64,000 nucleotides of DNA, taken from NCBI RefSeq assembly GCF_002902945.1, contig NZ_CP026102.1, positions 2,666,001 to 2,730,000 of the forward strand, in the 5' to 3' direction. This document shows positions 1 to 8,158 of the stretch, piece after piece. The stretch comes from Paraburkholderia caribensis (lineage in GTDB: Bacteria; Pseudomonadota; Gammaproteobacteria; Burkholderiales; Burkholderiaceae). Every line of letters begins with the position of its first letter. The first letter of the stretch is position 1. The notes below the pieces were generated by a model. The model saw nothing but the letters and a program-made list of their open reading frames with translations, was not told the origin of the DNA and did no database searches. A program made the translations under genes and the position numbers.

Positions 1-120
1 GACGTCGTCGTGCGTGCGGGTCATCGACCAGAACCCGAGCCCTTCCGTCACCAGCTGGAAAATACAGAAAGCGGCCAGAACACTTAACAAGCCTGAAGCG
101 ACTTTGATCTTGCTGAACAT
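1..120 (-). CDS. Methyl-accepting chemotaxis protein, N-terminal fragment (truncated by window edge)
   Basis: Only the first 40 codons are in the window; the rest lies to the left. The peptide starts MFSKIKVASG and runs straight into a hydrophobic segment (about residues 9-28), then FWSMTRTHDDV. A short basic start, a first membrane helix and the beginning of a periplasmic ligand domain is how Tar/Tsr-type chemoreceptors begin. The protein would sit in the inner membrane and signal to CheA/CheW, but no signalling domain is visible here. A weak FliA-like motif lies upstream at 163-189. Another single-helix membrane sensor remains possible. Confidence 0.6.
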   Translation of the reverse strand, partial: MFSKIKVASGLLSVLAAFCIFQLVTEGLGFWSMTRTHDDV

Positions 121-162
121 CGAAACACCTGAATTGCTGAGAAGGACGGGAGTGCATCCGGG

Positions 163-189
163 TTTACGGCAATGTCAGGCGAAGCCTTG
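163..189 (-). promoter_or_regulatory. Weak candidate FliA (sigma-28) promoter for the chemoreceptor
   Basis: Read leftward, the sequence is CAAG-N15-GCCGTAAA, against the flagellar sigma-28 consensus TAAA-N15-GCCGATAA. Spacing is exact, but each box carries two mismatches. It sits about 45 bases upstream of the chemoreceptor start codon, a sensible place. The gene class and spacing argue for it; the mismatches argue against. Confidence 0.25.
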
Positions 190-361
190 AGTGCTCGTCG
201 GCAAAATTCCTGGCGCGTGAGTATTTCGGAAGCTTACGCGGTGCGATTACGTCGATTTACACAATAATTGCAGCGCCATTCTGCGAATTCCCTTGACGCG
301 CTGCATTTACGCTTCCTAGAGTGGGGACATCGCCATGCGGGTTATGCCCGAAGGAACGACG

Positions 362-820
362 ATGACAGACCTACTCGACCGGGCGCGCGGCGCGCTGCAC
401 GCCCAGCCATTCAGCGTGCTGCTCGGCACCGAACTGATGTATGTCGGTGCGAACGAGCTGACGCTGTGCCTGCCGATCCGCGACGAATTGCGGCAGCAGC
501 ATGGTTTCGTGCACGGCGGTGTGATCAGTTATCTCGTCGATAACGCGCTCACTTTTGCTGGTGCGCTGGCGCTTGGGCCTCGCGTTGTGACGGGCGAGTA
601 CAAGATCAACTATCTGCGGCCCGCGATGGCGGGCGTGCTGATGGCACGCGCGGAAGTGGTGTATGTGGGGCGGCAGCAGGCTACCTGTCAGTGCGATGTG
701 TTCGTCACCGATGGCGATAAGGAAAGGCTCGTCGCTGTCGCGCAGGGGACGATCAATCGTATCGGGGATGGGACGGAGGCTGGGGCTCCGTATGAAGGGG
801 ATCGGCATATGCGGGAGTGA
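362..820 (+). CDS. PaaI-like hotdog-fold acyl-CoA thioesterase
   Basis: This 152-residue protein resembles the PaaI/YbgC hotdog thioesterases, which hydrolyse acyl- or aryl-CoA thioesters in the cytoplasm. The core includes HGFVHGGVISYLVDNA, matching the family's H-G-G-x-x-x-x-x-x-D/E active-site helix, followed by a predicted strand with KINYLRPA. Family members are usually 130-160 residues. I chose the ATG at 362 because GAAGGA lies six bases upstream; an in-frame ATG at 335 would add nine residues without a clear ribosome-binding site. It stands alone next to a repeat region, so context does not give the substrate. Confidence 0.75.
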   Translation: MTDLLDRARGALHAQPFSVLLGTELMYVGANELTLCLPIRDELRQQHGFVHGGVISYLVDNALTFAGALALGPRVVTGEYKINYLRPAMAGVLMARAEVVYVGRQQATCQCDVFVTDGDKERLVAVAQGTINRIGDGTEAGAPYEGDRHMRE

Positions 821-1018
821 TGTTTTTTTTGTCTTCGACGCTCGGGTGTTTGGCGTTTTTCTCTTATCTGCGATGCTGTTTGGGTTGCCTCTGCGATGGT
901 CGATGCGGATGCGTGCGTAATGTCTCGAACGTGATTTGTTAGCGGGCTTCAGGCTTCACCGGTCGGGGTTTTTGGCCTTTGCTTTCGCTGGCATCCGCGA
1001 TTTGCTTTTGCTTTCGCT
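821..1018. other. Gene-free flank of composite element A
   Basis: No credible gene. From about 978 the sequence carries two copies of a short motif (GCTTTCGCTGGCATCCGCGA, then TTTGCTTTTGC and the motif again), the degenerate form of the GCTTTT hexamer tract that also borders element B. Confidence 0.6.
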
Positions 1019-1670
1019 GGCATCCGCGATGCGTTATCTAGCTTCACGCGTCGCCCCTGTGCGGGGCGGCACCTACTTTTCTTTGCCGCCGCAAAGAAAA
1101 GTAGGCAAAAGAAAGCGGCTCACACCGCCAGCCTTTGACGTTTGCCCACGGGCCCCCAACGGCCCCACGCTTCACACCCCAGTGGCCCTGGTCGGTGCCC
1201 GTTGCCAGCGCGCCGAATCGGCGCCTCACCCACTTCAAACACCCGTACGTGGGCAAGCGCCAGCGAATGGCATATGCCGCCCAGGTGGCAAACTGTGTGT
1301 AGGTTGTCGCGTCGTATAGCTTGGCGCTCTTACCGGGTGGGACGCGTGCGCTATTGGTCTGGAGTGAAGCATGTGGAGCACCGAGGGCCTACACACAGTT
1401 TGCCACCTGGGCGGCGGCGAACTGTCTGGCGCGGCATGCTGAAACGCGGGCGTGAAGCGGGTGAGGCGCTCAGCAAGAGCGCTGGCAACGAGCAAGAATG
1501 ATGTGATTGCCGTGTGAAGTGTAAGACCCTTTGGGGGCCCTCAGGCAAGAACATGGGCTGGCGGTGTGAGCCGCTTTCTTTTGCCTACTTTTCTTTGCGG
1601 CGGCAAAGAAAAGTAGGTGCCGCCCCGCACAGGGGCGACGCGTGAAGCTAGATAACGCATCGCGGATGCC
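1019..1670. repeat. 652-bp composite palindromic element, copy A
   Basis: The outer ends form a long inverted repeat. The left arm begins GGCATCCGCGATGCG and contains a strong hairpin around TTTCTTTGCCGCCGCAAAGA; the right arm (about 1555-1670) is its near-exact reverse complement. Inside is a second 28-bp inverted repeat at 1276-1303 and 1388-1415, enclosing an 84-bp centre (1304-1387). The two inner arms differ from each other: a Q type on the left and a P type on the right. No protein coding is convincing. An equally long copy is at 11943-12594, where the P and Q arms are exchanged. The element resembles a large intergenic repeat family or MITE-like module rather than an IS, as it encodes no transposase. 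Confidence 0.85.
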
Positions 1671-1793
1671 CGCGCAAAGGACCAGCGCAAAGGCCCAATA
1701 CACCGACCGGCGACGCCTGAAGGGCGATAACAAAACGCGGATGCCAGCAAAAGCAAAAGCAAAAGCCAAAAACCCCGACCAGCAACTCCTCAA
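1671..1793. other. Right flank of element A with GCAAAA hexamers
   Basis: This gap between the element and the FAH-family gene holds CGCGGATGCCAGC followed by three AAAAGC units (about 1737-1770). It mirrors the hexamer-rich left flank. The same CGCGGATG motif is the target duplicated by the insertion sequence at element B. Confidence 0.6.
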
Positions 1794-2642
1794 TCACTCC
1801 GCCGCATAAGTCTTCTGCTGCTGCTCGCCGAGCCCCTCAATCCCGAGCTTCACAGTCTGCCCCGGCTTCAAATAAACAGCCTCGGGCTTCACGCCCATCC
1901 CAACCCCTGGCGGCGTGCCCGTAGAAATCACATCCCCCGGCTGCAAGCTCATACACTGCGACAGATAAGAAACAAGCTTCGCAACACCAAACACCATGGT
2001 CCTGGTGCTGCCATTCTGATAACGATGCCCATCCACCTCGAGCCAAAGCTTCAGATTCTGCGGATCCGCAACCTCATCGCGCGTAACAACCCAAGGCCCG
2101 ATCGGCCCAAACGTATCGAACCCCTTGCCCTTGTCCCACTGCCCAGCGCGCTCGATCTGCCACTCGCGCTCGGACACGTCGTTGATCACGCAATAACCCG
2201 CCACATAGTCGAGCGCGTTCGCCTCGTCGACATACTTCGCCTCCTTGCCGATCACCACGCCCAGTTCCACTTCCCAATCGGTCTTCTTCGAGCCGCGCGG
2301 AATTTCAATCCCGTCGTTCGGCCCAACGATCGCGCTAGTCCACTTGTTGAAGACAACAGGCTCGCTCGGCACAGGCAGATTCGACTCGGCAGCATGGTCC
2401 GCATAGTTCAGCCCGATACACACGAACTTGCCGATCTTGCCGACACACGGCCCAATGCGCGGATTGCCTTCGACAACCGGCAGCGACGCCGGATCGATCG
2501 CCCGCAATCCGTCAAGCGCAGCATCCGTCAACGTGCTGCCGTCAATATCGCCCACCACTTTCGACAGATCGCGAATCTTGCCTTGCGCATCCAGCAAGCC
2601 CGGCTTTTCCTGGCCCTTCGGTCCATAACGAAGCAGTTTCAT
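1794..2642 (-). CDS. FAH-family hydrolase, probable 2,4-diketo-3-deoxy-L-fuconate hydrolase
   Basis: This 282-residue protein belongs to the fumarylacetoacetate hydrolase family. It has an N-terminal cap, then KFVCIGLNYADHAAES and KWTSAIVGPNDGIEIP, followed by the metal-ligand region WEVELGVVIG (E-x-E) and the C-terminal STGTPPGVGMG loop. Relatives are often labelled ureidoglycolate lyase, but its place as last gene of an operon with a sugar dehydrogenase, lactonase, dehydratase and SDR points to cleavage of 2,4-diketo-3-deoxy-L-fuconate to pyruvate and lactate. That assignment is inferred from context. The ATG at 2642 leaves a 74-base gap after the SDR gene. Cytoplasmic. Confidence 0.8.
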   Translation of the reverse strand: MKLLRYGPKGQEKPGLLDAQGKIRDLSKVVGDIDGSTLTDAALDGLRAIDPASLPVVEGNPRIGPCVGKIGKFVCIGLNYADHAAESNLPVPSEPVVFNKWTSAIVGPNDGIEIPRGSKKTDWEVELGVVIGKEAKYVDEANALDYVAGYCVINDVSEREWQIERAGQWDKGKGFDTFGPIGPWVVTRDEVADPQNLKLWLEVDGHRYQNGSTRTMVFGVAKLVSYLSQCMSLQPGDVISTGTPPGVGMGVKPEAVYLKPGQTVKLGIEGLGEQQQKTYAAE

Positions 2643-2716
2643 CGCTGCAGTTTCCTCTGTTCAGTGATTCCGTGGTTCATAAACGTGGTCAGCGCCTCAT
2701 GCACGCGCTGCGTGGC

Positions 2717-3460
2717 TCAGTTCGACCAGCCGCCGTCGATCACATGCGCCTGGCCCGTCGTGAACCCCGATTCGTCCGACGCCAGATACAACGCCAGCGC
2801 CGCAATCTCCTCCGGCTTCCCGACACGGCCCATCGGCTGGCGCGCGACGAACGCGGCGTGCACCGCTTCGACCGTCGCGCCCTGCGCCTTCGCCTGCTCG
2901 GCGATCCGCTGTTCGAGCGAAGGCGAGTGTACCGTGCCCGGACAGATCGCGTTGCAGCGTACACCGCGCGTAACGAAATCGGCAGCGACAGCCTTCGTCA
3001 AACCGATCACAGCCGCTTTCGATGCGCCATACACAAACCGGTTCGGCACGCCCTTCACACTCGACGCCGCCGACGACATGTTGATGATCGACCCGCCGCC
3101 CTTCTCCAGCATCGCGGGCAAAAACGCGCGGATCATCCGGTACATCGCCTTCGCGTTGAGATCGAAGGCGAAGTCCCAGTCTTCCTCGCTCGCTTCGAGA
3201 ATCGAGCCCGCATGCACGTAGCCGGCGCAATTGAACAGCACGTCGATAGGACCGAGCTCCTGCGCCAGCGCCTTGATCGCCGCGCCGTCGAGCACATCGA
3301 GCTGGCGCGCTTCGACGGGCTTGTCCTTGAGCGCGTCGATGCGGATGTCGGTGGCGATGACGCGCGCGCCTTCACGCGCGAAAAGCTCGGCCGTCGCAAG
3401 GCCGATGCCCTGTCCAGCTGCCGTGATCAAAGCCGTCTTGCCGGCCAGTCTTTGTACCAT
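2717..3460 (-). CDS. SDR oxidoreductase, probable 2-keto-3-deoxy-L-fuconate 4-dehydrogenase
   Basis: A 247-residue classical short-chain dehydrogenase. It shows the TAAGQGIG nucleotide-binding turn (residues about 13-20), an acidic residue after the second strand (ATDIR) consistent with NAD preference, NCAG, the catalytic serine in NMSSAAS, and YGASK. It strongly resembles the BDH2/DHRS6-like subgroup, where bacterial 2-keto-3-deoxy-L-fuconate dehydrogenases also fall. In this operon it would oxidise the 4-hydroxyl before cleavage by the neighbouring FAH-family hydrolase. The substrate is inferred from neighbours; a hydroxybutyrate-type dehydrogenase is the alternative. Confidence 0.8.
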   Translation of the reverse strand: MVQRLAGKTALITAAGQGIGLATAELFAREGARVIATDIRIDALKDKPVEARQLDVLDGAAIKALAQELGPIDVLFNCAGYVHAGSILEASEEDWDFAFDLNAKAMYRMIRAFLPAMLEKGGGSIINMSSAASSVKGVPNRFVYGASKAAVIGLTKAVAADFVTRGVRCNAICPGTVHSPSLEQRIAEQAKAQGATVEAVHAAFVARQPMGRVGKPEEIAALALYLASDESGFTTGQAHVIDGGWSN

Positions 3461-3548
3461 TTAAGGCTCCCGTTGGATTGGCGTTTGAGTCATACCGGGT
3501 ATTGCAACGGCTGCTCACCGGCGCGAATGTGGAATTCCCGTTGAACCG

Positions 3549-4379
3549 TCACAGCCGGTAGAACGCCGCTGCATTGCCGCCGAACACCGCATCGCGTTCG
3601 GCATCGGAGCGCGACGCGAGCAGCTCTGTCGCAATGGAATGCCACAGCAGATAGTCACCGTTCAGATTCAGCACCGGCCAGTCGCTGCCCCACATCAGGC
3701 GCTTCGGCCCGAACGCGGCAAGCAGATGATCGACGTATGGACGCAACGTCGCTTCCGTCCAGCCTTGCGCGGCTTCCGTCGCGAGGCCCGACAGCTTGCA
3801 ATGCACATGCGGCAGTTGCGCCAGCCGGGTGATGCCCTCGGCCCACGCGTGCCAGCCCGCGCTGCCGTCGCGGATCGGCGGCTTCGCGCCGTGATCGATC
3901 ACCACGCGCAATTGCGCAAAGCGCTCGATGAACGTCACCAATGCATCGACGTGACGCGTGAAGATCAGCGCATCGAATGCGAGGTCGTGGGCGATCAACG
4001 CATCGACGGCGGGCTTCAGTGCGGGATTGGCGATCCAGTTGTCGTCGGGCAGGTCTTGCAGCATCGGCCGCACGCCTTTGAACTTCGGATCGCGCGCGAG
4101 TTCGGCGATCAATGCGGGCGCGTTGGCATCGAGCATCGGCACCCAGCCGACAACGCCCGCAATCGACGTGTCATTGCGCGCGAGATCGAGCAGATAGCGC
4201 GTCTCGTCGACCGTCGGCGCGGCCTGCACGACGACCGTGCGCGACACGCCCGCGCGTTCACGCAGCGGCGCGAGATCGCCGGGACCGAATGTACGGTAGA
4301 GCGGCGCGAGATCGGGCGTGAGCCAGCCGTAGTCGCCGCGCTCGGGGTTCCAGTAATGCTGGTGTGCGTCGATTTGCAT
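3549..4379 (-). CDS. COG3618 amidohydrolase, probable L-fucono-lactonase
   Basis: This 276-residue TIM-barrel amidohydrolase starts MQIDAHQHYWNPERG, carrying the N-terminal H-x-H metal motif. Later it has VIDHGAKPP and a C-terminal MWGSDWPVLN with the conserved barrel aspartate. COG3618 includes sugar lactonases such as L-fucono-1,5-lactonase and L-rhamnono-lactonase. It lies 16 bases after an aldose dehydrogenase gene and upstream of the SDR, as expected for the lactone-opening step. I chose the ATG at 4379 because HQHYW normally sits within ten residues of the N-terminus; longer in-frame readings lack family similarity. The exact sugar is inferred. Confidence 0.82.
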   Translation of the reverse strand: MQIDAHQHYWNPERGDYGWLTPDLAPLYRTFGPGDLAPLRERAGVSRTVVVQAAPTVDETRYLLDLARNDTSIAGVVGWVPMLDANAPALIAELARDPKFKGVRPMLQDLPDDNWIANPALKPAVDALIAHDLAFDALIFTRHVDALVTFIERFAQLRVVIDHGAKPPIRDGSAGWHAWAEGITRLAQLPHVHCKLSGLATEAAQGWTEATLRPYVDHLLAAFGPKRLMWGSDWPVLNLNGDYLLWHSIATELLASRSDAERDAVFGGNAAAFYRL

Positions 4380-4395
4380 GATGTTGATCGAACCG

Positions 4396-5436
4396 CTAGT
4401 CCTTCGGCACGGGCGCGCGTGGATCGAGCAAGCCTTCGTCGCGCAGTGCCTGCCAGAGTTCGGCGGGAATCGGCTTGTCGAACGAAGCCACATTCTCGCG
4501 CAGTTCGCCCGCATTGCGCGCGCCCGTCAGCACGGTTGCGACGGCAGGATGCGCATACGGGAACTGCAACGCGGCGGCAGCCAGCGGCACGCCATGCGCC
4601 TTGCACACCGCTTCCAGACGCGCGACGCGCTCGATCACCTGCTTCGGCGCCTCGCCATAGTTGAACTTCAGATCGCCTTCGACGCCACGCGCGAGTATCC
4701 CCGAATTGAACGCGCCGCCCAGCAGAATGCTGACGTTGCGCTGTTCGCATTCGGGCAGCAGGTCGTCGAGCGTCGCCTGTTCGAGCAGCGTGTAGCGGCC
4801 CGCGAGCAACGCGCAATCAATGTCGAATTCGCGCACCGCGTCGAGTATCGCCGCGCTTTCGTTGACGCCGAGACCGACGGCTTTCACAGCGCCTTGCGAA
4901 CGCAGATCGTCGAGCGCGCGAAAGCCGCCGCCTTGCGTGAGCTGCTGCCAGTAATGCGCGTTGCGCTCGCCATGTGTGACGACGCCGATATCGTGCACGA
5001 GCAGAATGTCGATATCGACGATGCCCATGCGCTGCTGGCTGTCTTCGAACGAACGCAGAATGCCGTCGTGCGTGTAGTCGTAGATCGCTTCGAACGGCAG
5101 CGGGTTTTGCCAGCCTTCGCTGCCGTCATACGGATGCTTGCGCGGCACGAAGTGACGGCCCACCTTGGTGGACAGCACGAACTCGCTGCGCGGATAGCGC
5201 CGCAGCGCGTCGCCCAGGCGATGCTCCGCTTTGGTGTGCCCATAGTGCGGCGCCGTGTCGAAGAAACGCACGCCCGCGTCCCATGCGGCCTGAACCGCGC
5301 CGAACGCTTCTTCATCGGACAGGTCGCGATACAGTCCGCCGAGCGGCGCCGTACCCAGCCCGAGACCCGTGACTTCGAGTGCGCGCCCGCCAATGCGGCG
5401 CCGCTTGCGCACGTTTGAACTCGCCGCATCCGTCAT
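4396..5436 (-). CDS. Aldo/keto reductase, probable L-fucose (D-threo-aldose) 1-dehydrogenase
   Basis: A 346-residue aldo/keto reductase of the D-threo-aldose 1-dehydrogenase type. It has GLGLGTAPLGGLYRDLS near the N-terminus, the catalytic FFDTAPHYGHTKAE (Asp and Tyr), STKVG (Lys) and LLVHDIG (His). The D-threo-aldose group oxidises L-fucose, L-galactose and D-arabinose to lactones with NAD(P). This would be the first pathway step, its lactone passing to the downstream COG3618 lactonase. The ATG at 5436 is preferred over 5451 or 5535 because GGAG lies about nine bases upstream. The gap to the lactonase gene is 16 bases, so they are probably cotranscribed. Confidence 0.82.
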   Translation of the reverse strand: MTDAASSNVRKRRRIGGRALEVTGLGLGTAPLGGLYRDLSDEEAFGAVQAAWDAGVRFFDTAPHYGHTKAEHRLGDALRRYPRSEFVLSTKVGRHFVPRKHPYDGSEGWQNPLPFEAIYDYTHDGILRSFEDSQQRMGIVDIDILLVHDIGVVTHGERNAHYWQQLTQGGGFRALDDLRSQGAVKAVGLGVNESAAILDAVREFDIDCALLAGRYTLLEQATLDDLLPECEQRNVSILLGGAFNSGILARGVEGDLKFNYGEAPKQVIERVARLEAVCKAHGVPLAAAALQFPYAHPAVATVLTGARNAGELRENVASFDKPIPAELWQALRDEGLLDPRAPVPKD

Positions 5437-5477
5437 CGTCTCGCTCTCCATGTTTTCAATTTGGCTCACCGCAGCGC

Positions 5478-6797
5478 TCACTGCGCGGCCACGCTGACCA
5501 CCCGATGCGGCAGCGCCGCATTCGACGGCAGGCACGCCGGCCCGACGGGCTCGAACGTCTTGTACGTAAGGATAAACTCCTGATGCCCGAGCGACTCCGA
5601 TTTCGACGCCGCGCCCTGCGCCACGGCGAGCGTGACGTCGAACACTTCGCGGCCCACTTCGTCGAGCGTCGCGCGGCCTTCAAGGATACGCCCTGCGTCG
5701 ACATCCATGTCGCCGGACAGGTTGCGGTAAGTATGCGGATTCGCGCAGACCTTGATGACGGGCGAAATCGCCGAGCCGACCACGGAGCCGCGCCCCGTCG
5801 TAAACAAGATCACATGCGCGCCGCACGCGATCAGTTCCGCGATCTCGGCGTTGTCGCTGATGTTCGGAAAGCCGAAGCGCGGCTCGCCGTCCGGCACGAC
5901 GTCGAGCAGATAGAGGCCGCCCGTGGGCGGCACATCGCCGGGCTTCACGATGCCGACGATCGGCGACGCGCCGCTCTTCGCATACGCGCCGAGCGACTTC
6001 TCTTCCTGCGTCGTCAGTCCGCCGTCCGCGTTGCCGACAGCGAAGCTGCCGTGGCCGAGTATCGAGTAATAGCGCGCGGCCTTCGCGACGCATGCAACGA
6101 TTTCATCGCCGAGATCGTCGCGCGCCGCGCGGCTTTTCATATGAAACTCGCAGCCGACCAGTTCGCCCGTCTCCTCGAAGATGCAGGTCGCGTCGTGCTC
6201 GATGAAGTGATCGAATGCGCGGCCCACGGCGGGGTTCGCCGTGATGCCGCTCGTGCCGTCCGAGCCGCCGCAGATCGTGCCGATCACGAGTTCAGACAGC
6301 GCCATGGGCACTTTCTTCTGCTTCGCGAGTTCGCCGCGCGCTTCGCGCACCCAGTCGACGCCATATTGAATCGTGCTGCGCGTGCCGCCTTTTTCCTGGA
6401 TCGTCAGCACGTGCACCGGGCGGCCGCTCGCGCGCACCACATCGACGAGGTAGTGCTTATTCATGCTCTCGCAACCCAGCGACACGAACAGCACCGCGCC
6501 GACATTCGGATGCGTCGTCAGCCGCTCCATCATCTTTTCGGCGTAGCTGTTCGGATAGCAGCCGGGAAAGCCGATCAGATGGACGGGCGCTTCCTGCCCG
6601 GCGGAAGGATCGTCGAACGCATCGAACGAAGGGCGGAACTGCGCAACGATCTCGCGCGCCACGTGATGCGCGCATTCGACCAGATAGGCGACGGCGACCA
6701 CGTTGCGGATGCCCTTGCGTCCATCGCTGCGCAGATACCCTTGCAGTACGGGCGGCACGGCTGATTGCGCGGTATTTGCTACTGAAATGTCGGTCAT
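5478..6797 (-). CDS. UxaA/GarD-family dehydratase large subunit (probable L-fuconate dehydratase)
   Basis: This 439-residue protein corresponds to the C-terminal catalytic part of altronate/galactarate dehydratases. Visible family segments are GYLRSDGRKGIRNVVAVAYL near the start, GFPGCYPNSYAEKMMERL, the cysteine/glycine-rich GTICGGSDGTSGITANPAVG, and VILFTTGRGSVVGSAISPVIK followed by NPHTYRNLSGDMD. The D-altronate dehydratase family is known to include members that dehydrate L-fuconate, L-galactonate or D-arabinonate. The small SAF-domain half is the separate gene immediately upstream. It would convert the aldonate to 2-keto-3-deoxy acid. Which aldonate is used cannot be read from the sequence. 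Confidence 0.8.
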   Translation of the reverse strand: MTDISVANTAQSAVPPVLQGYLRSDGRKGIRNVVAVAYLVECAHHVAREIVAQFRPSFDAFDDPSAGQEAPVHLIGFPGCYPNSYAEKMMERLTTHPNVGAVLFVSLGCESMNKHYLVDVVRASGRPVHVLTIQEKGGTRSTIQYGVDWVREARGELAKQKKVPMALSELVIGTICGGSDGTSGITANPAVGRAFDHFIEHDATCIFEETGELVGCEFHMKSRAARDDLGDEIVACVAKAARYYSILGHGSFAVGNADGGLTTQEEKSLGAYAKSGASPIVGIVKPGDVPPTGGLYLLDVVPDGEPRFGFPNISDNAEIAELIACGAHVILFTTGRGSVVGSAISPVIKVCANPHTYRNLSGDMDVDAGRILEGRATLDEVGREVFDVTLAVAQGAASKSESLGHQEFILTYKTFEPVGPACLPSNAALPHRVVSVAAQ

Positions 6798-6813
6798 GTT
6801 CTATGGGCCCGCG

Positions 6814-7122
6814 TCAGTGATGGACGAATGCGTGGCCTGCGTCGTGCGTATAAGTGGGCAGGTAATCGCTTTCGAGGTTGTGCGTATGCAGATGCTCGCC
6901 GCGCGCGACATCCGTCGTCACGTGGCCGATCACCGCGCCGTAACGCAGCACCTTCTCTTCGCTGCGCAGCGCACGGCGCGCGACCTTGTGGCCGAGCTCG
7001 ATCGTTTTCGCGAGCGTCACATGCTCACCTTCGATCTCGATCTGCGTGCCGGCTTCGAGCCGTGCGCCAGCGATCAGGCAGTTGTCTTCGGGACTCAGCA
7101 GAATCAGGCGTTGATCGGTCAT
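6814..7122 (-). CDS. UxaA/GarD-family dehydratase small subunit (SAF domain)
   Basis: A 102-residue SAF-domain protein (LLSPEDNCLIAGARLEAGTQI, then GHKVARRAL and YGAVIGHVTTDVARGEHLHTHNL). It matches the N-terminal region of UxaA-type dehydratases and sits 16 bases upstream of the large-subunit gene, so the dehydratase is split in two. I chose the ATG at 7122 because GAAGGA precedes it at good spacing and it abuts the stop of the upstream permease gene. The longer reading from 7149 would overlap that gene. It probably acts in a complex with the large subunit. Confidence 0.8.
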   Translation of the reverse strand: MTDQRLILLSPEDNCLIAGARLEAGTQIEIEGEHVTLAKTIELGHKVARRALRSEEKVLRYGAVIGHVTTDVARGEHLHTHNLESDYLPTYTHDAGHAFVHH

Positions 7123-7123
7123 A

Positions 7124-8158
7124 TCAGTTTTGTCCTTCGCCGCTGGCAAGGCGCGCCACCATCAGCGAGCCGAGAATGATCGCGCCGTAGATCGCCTGAA
7201 TCCAGAACGACGGCACCTGCGCGAGCGTCAACAGGTTCTGCACGACACCGAGCAGCAGCACGCCGGACAGCGCGCCGATCATCGTGCCCTTGCCGCCATC
7301 GAGCGAAATGCCGCCGATCACGGCCGCTGCGAACACGGTGAAGATCATGCCGTTACCCTGGTTCGCGTTGATCGCGCCGACATAGCCCGTGACGACGAGG
7401 CCGCCAATCGAAGCGAGCACGCTGCCGAGCACGAATACGCCCCACGTGATGCGCTCGACACGAATGCCCGCGGCGCGCGCCGCTTCCGGATTGCCGCCGA
7501 TCGCATACAGCGCGCGGCCCAGCCGGTGATAACGCAGCATGAACGCGGCGATGCCGAACGCCGCAGCCGCCAGCCACACCGACAAGGGCAAGCCGAGCAC
7601 GATCGTGGTCGCGAGTTCGAAGAACGACGGCGGCATGTCGAACAGCGTGCCGCCCTTCGTCGCGCCGACCAGCATGCCGCGCAGCACGATCAGCATCGCG
7701 AGCGTGACGATGAAGGCGTTCAGGCGCAGCCGCACGACCAGAAAGCCGTTGATGAAGCCGATCAGCGCGCCGACCACGAGGATCGCGAGCAGGCCCGCCG
7801 CGGCCGGCCATTCGAACCCGAAGCCCGCCGACGCCGCGGGCATCACGAGCATCGCGCCGACAGCGGGCGCGATGCCGACCGTCGATTCCAGCGAAAGATC
7901 GAACTTGCCCGTCAGCACGATCAGCGATTCGGCGAGCACGACGAGCGCCAATGCCGCCGACGCGCCCAGCACGCTGATCAGATTCGCCTTCGTCAGAAAG
8001 CTCGGGCTGACGAAAGCGCCGATCACGATCAGCAACGCGAGCGCGGGCACCAGTGCGAGATCGCGCAGACGCGCGATCTCGATGCGAGGACGCGCGGCGC
8101 TCGCGCCCATTCCTTGAGCCGATTGAGCCGACGCAAACGCAGGCACACTATTCTTCAT
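7124..8158 (-). CDS. Ribose-type ABC sugar transporter permease
   Basis: This 344-residue RbsC-family permease has about eight to ten hydrophobic segments, with the family signatures GKFDLSLESTVG, NGFLVVRLRLNAFIVTLAML and GRALYAIGGNPEAARAAGIRV (the cytoplasmic loop that contacts the ATPase), and ISLDGGKGTMIGA near the end. It would form the inner-membrane pore for the sugar of this operon. The ATG at 8158 is chosen for its GAAGGAG site nine bases upstream; it overlaps the end of the ATPase gene by 11 bases, suggesting translational coupling. Its stop abuts the small dehydratase subunit gene. Confidence 0.9.
   Translation of the reverse strand: MKNSVPAFASAQSAQGMGASAARPRIEIARLRDLALVPALALLIVIGAFVSPSFLTKANLISVLGASAALALVVLAESLIVLTGKFDLSLESTVGIAPAVGAMLVMPAASAGFGFEWPAAAGLLAILVVGALIGFINGFLVVRLRLNAFIVTLAMLIVLRGMLVGATKGGTLFDMPPSFFELATTIVLGLPLSVWLAAAAFGIAAFMLRYHRLGRALYAIGGNPEAARAAGIRVERITWGVFVLGSVLASIGGLVVTGYVGAINANQGNGMIFTVFAAAVIGGISLDGGKGTMIGALSGVLLLGVVQNLLTLAQVPSFWIQAIYGAIILGSLMVARLASGEGQN

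Noticed and set aside
1044..1793. Several short open frames inside composite element A
   Set aside because: They are reproduced in inverted form by the palindromic arms, vary between copies A and B, and have no start signals.
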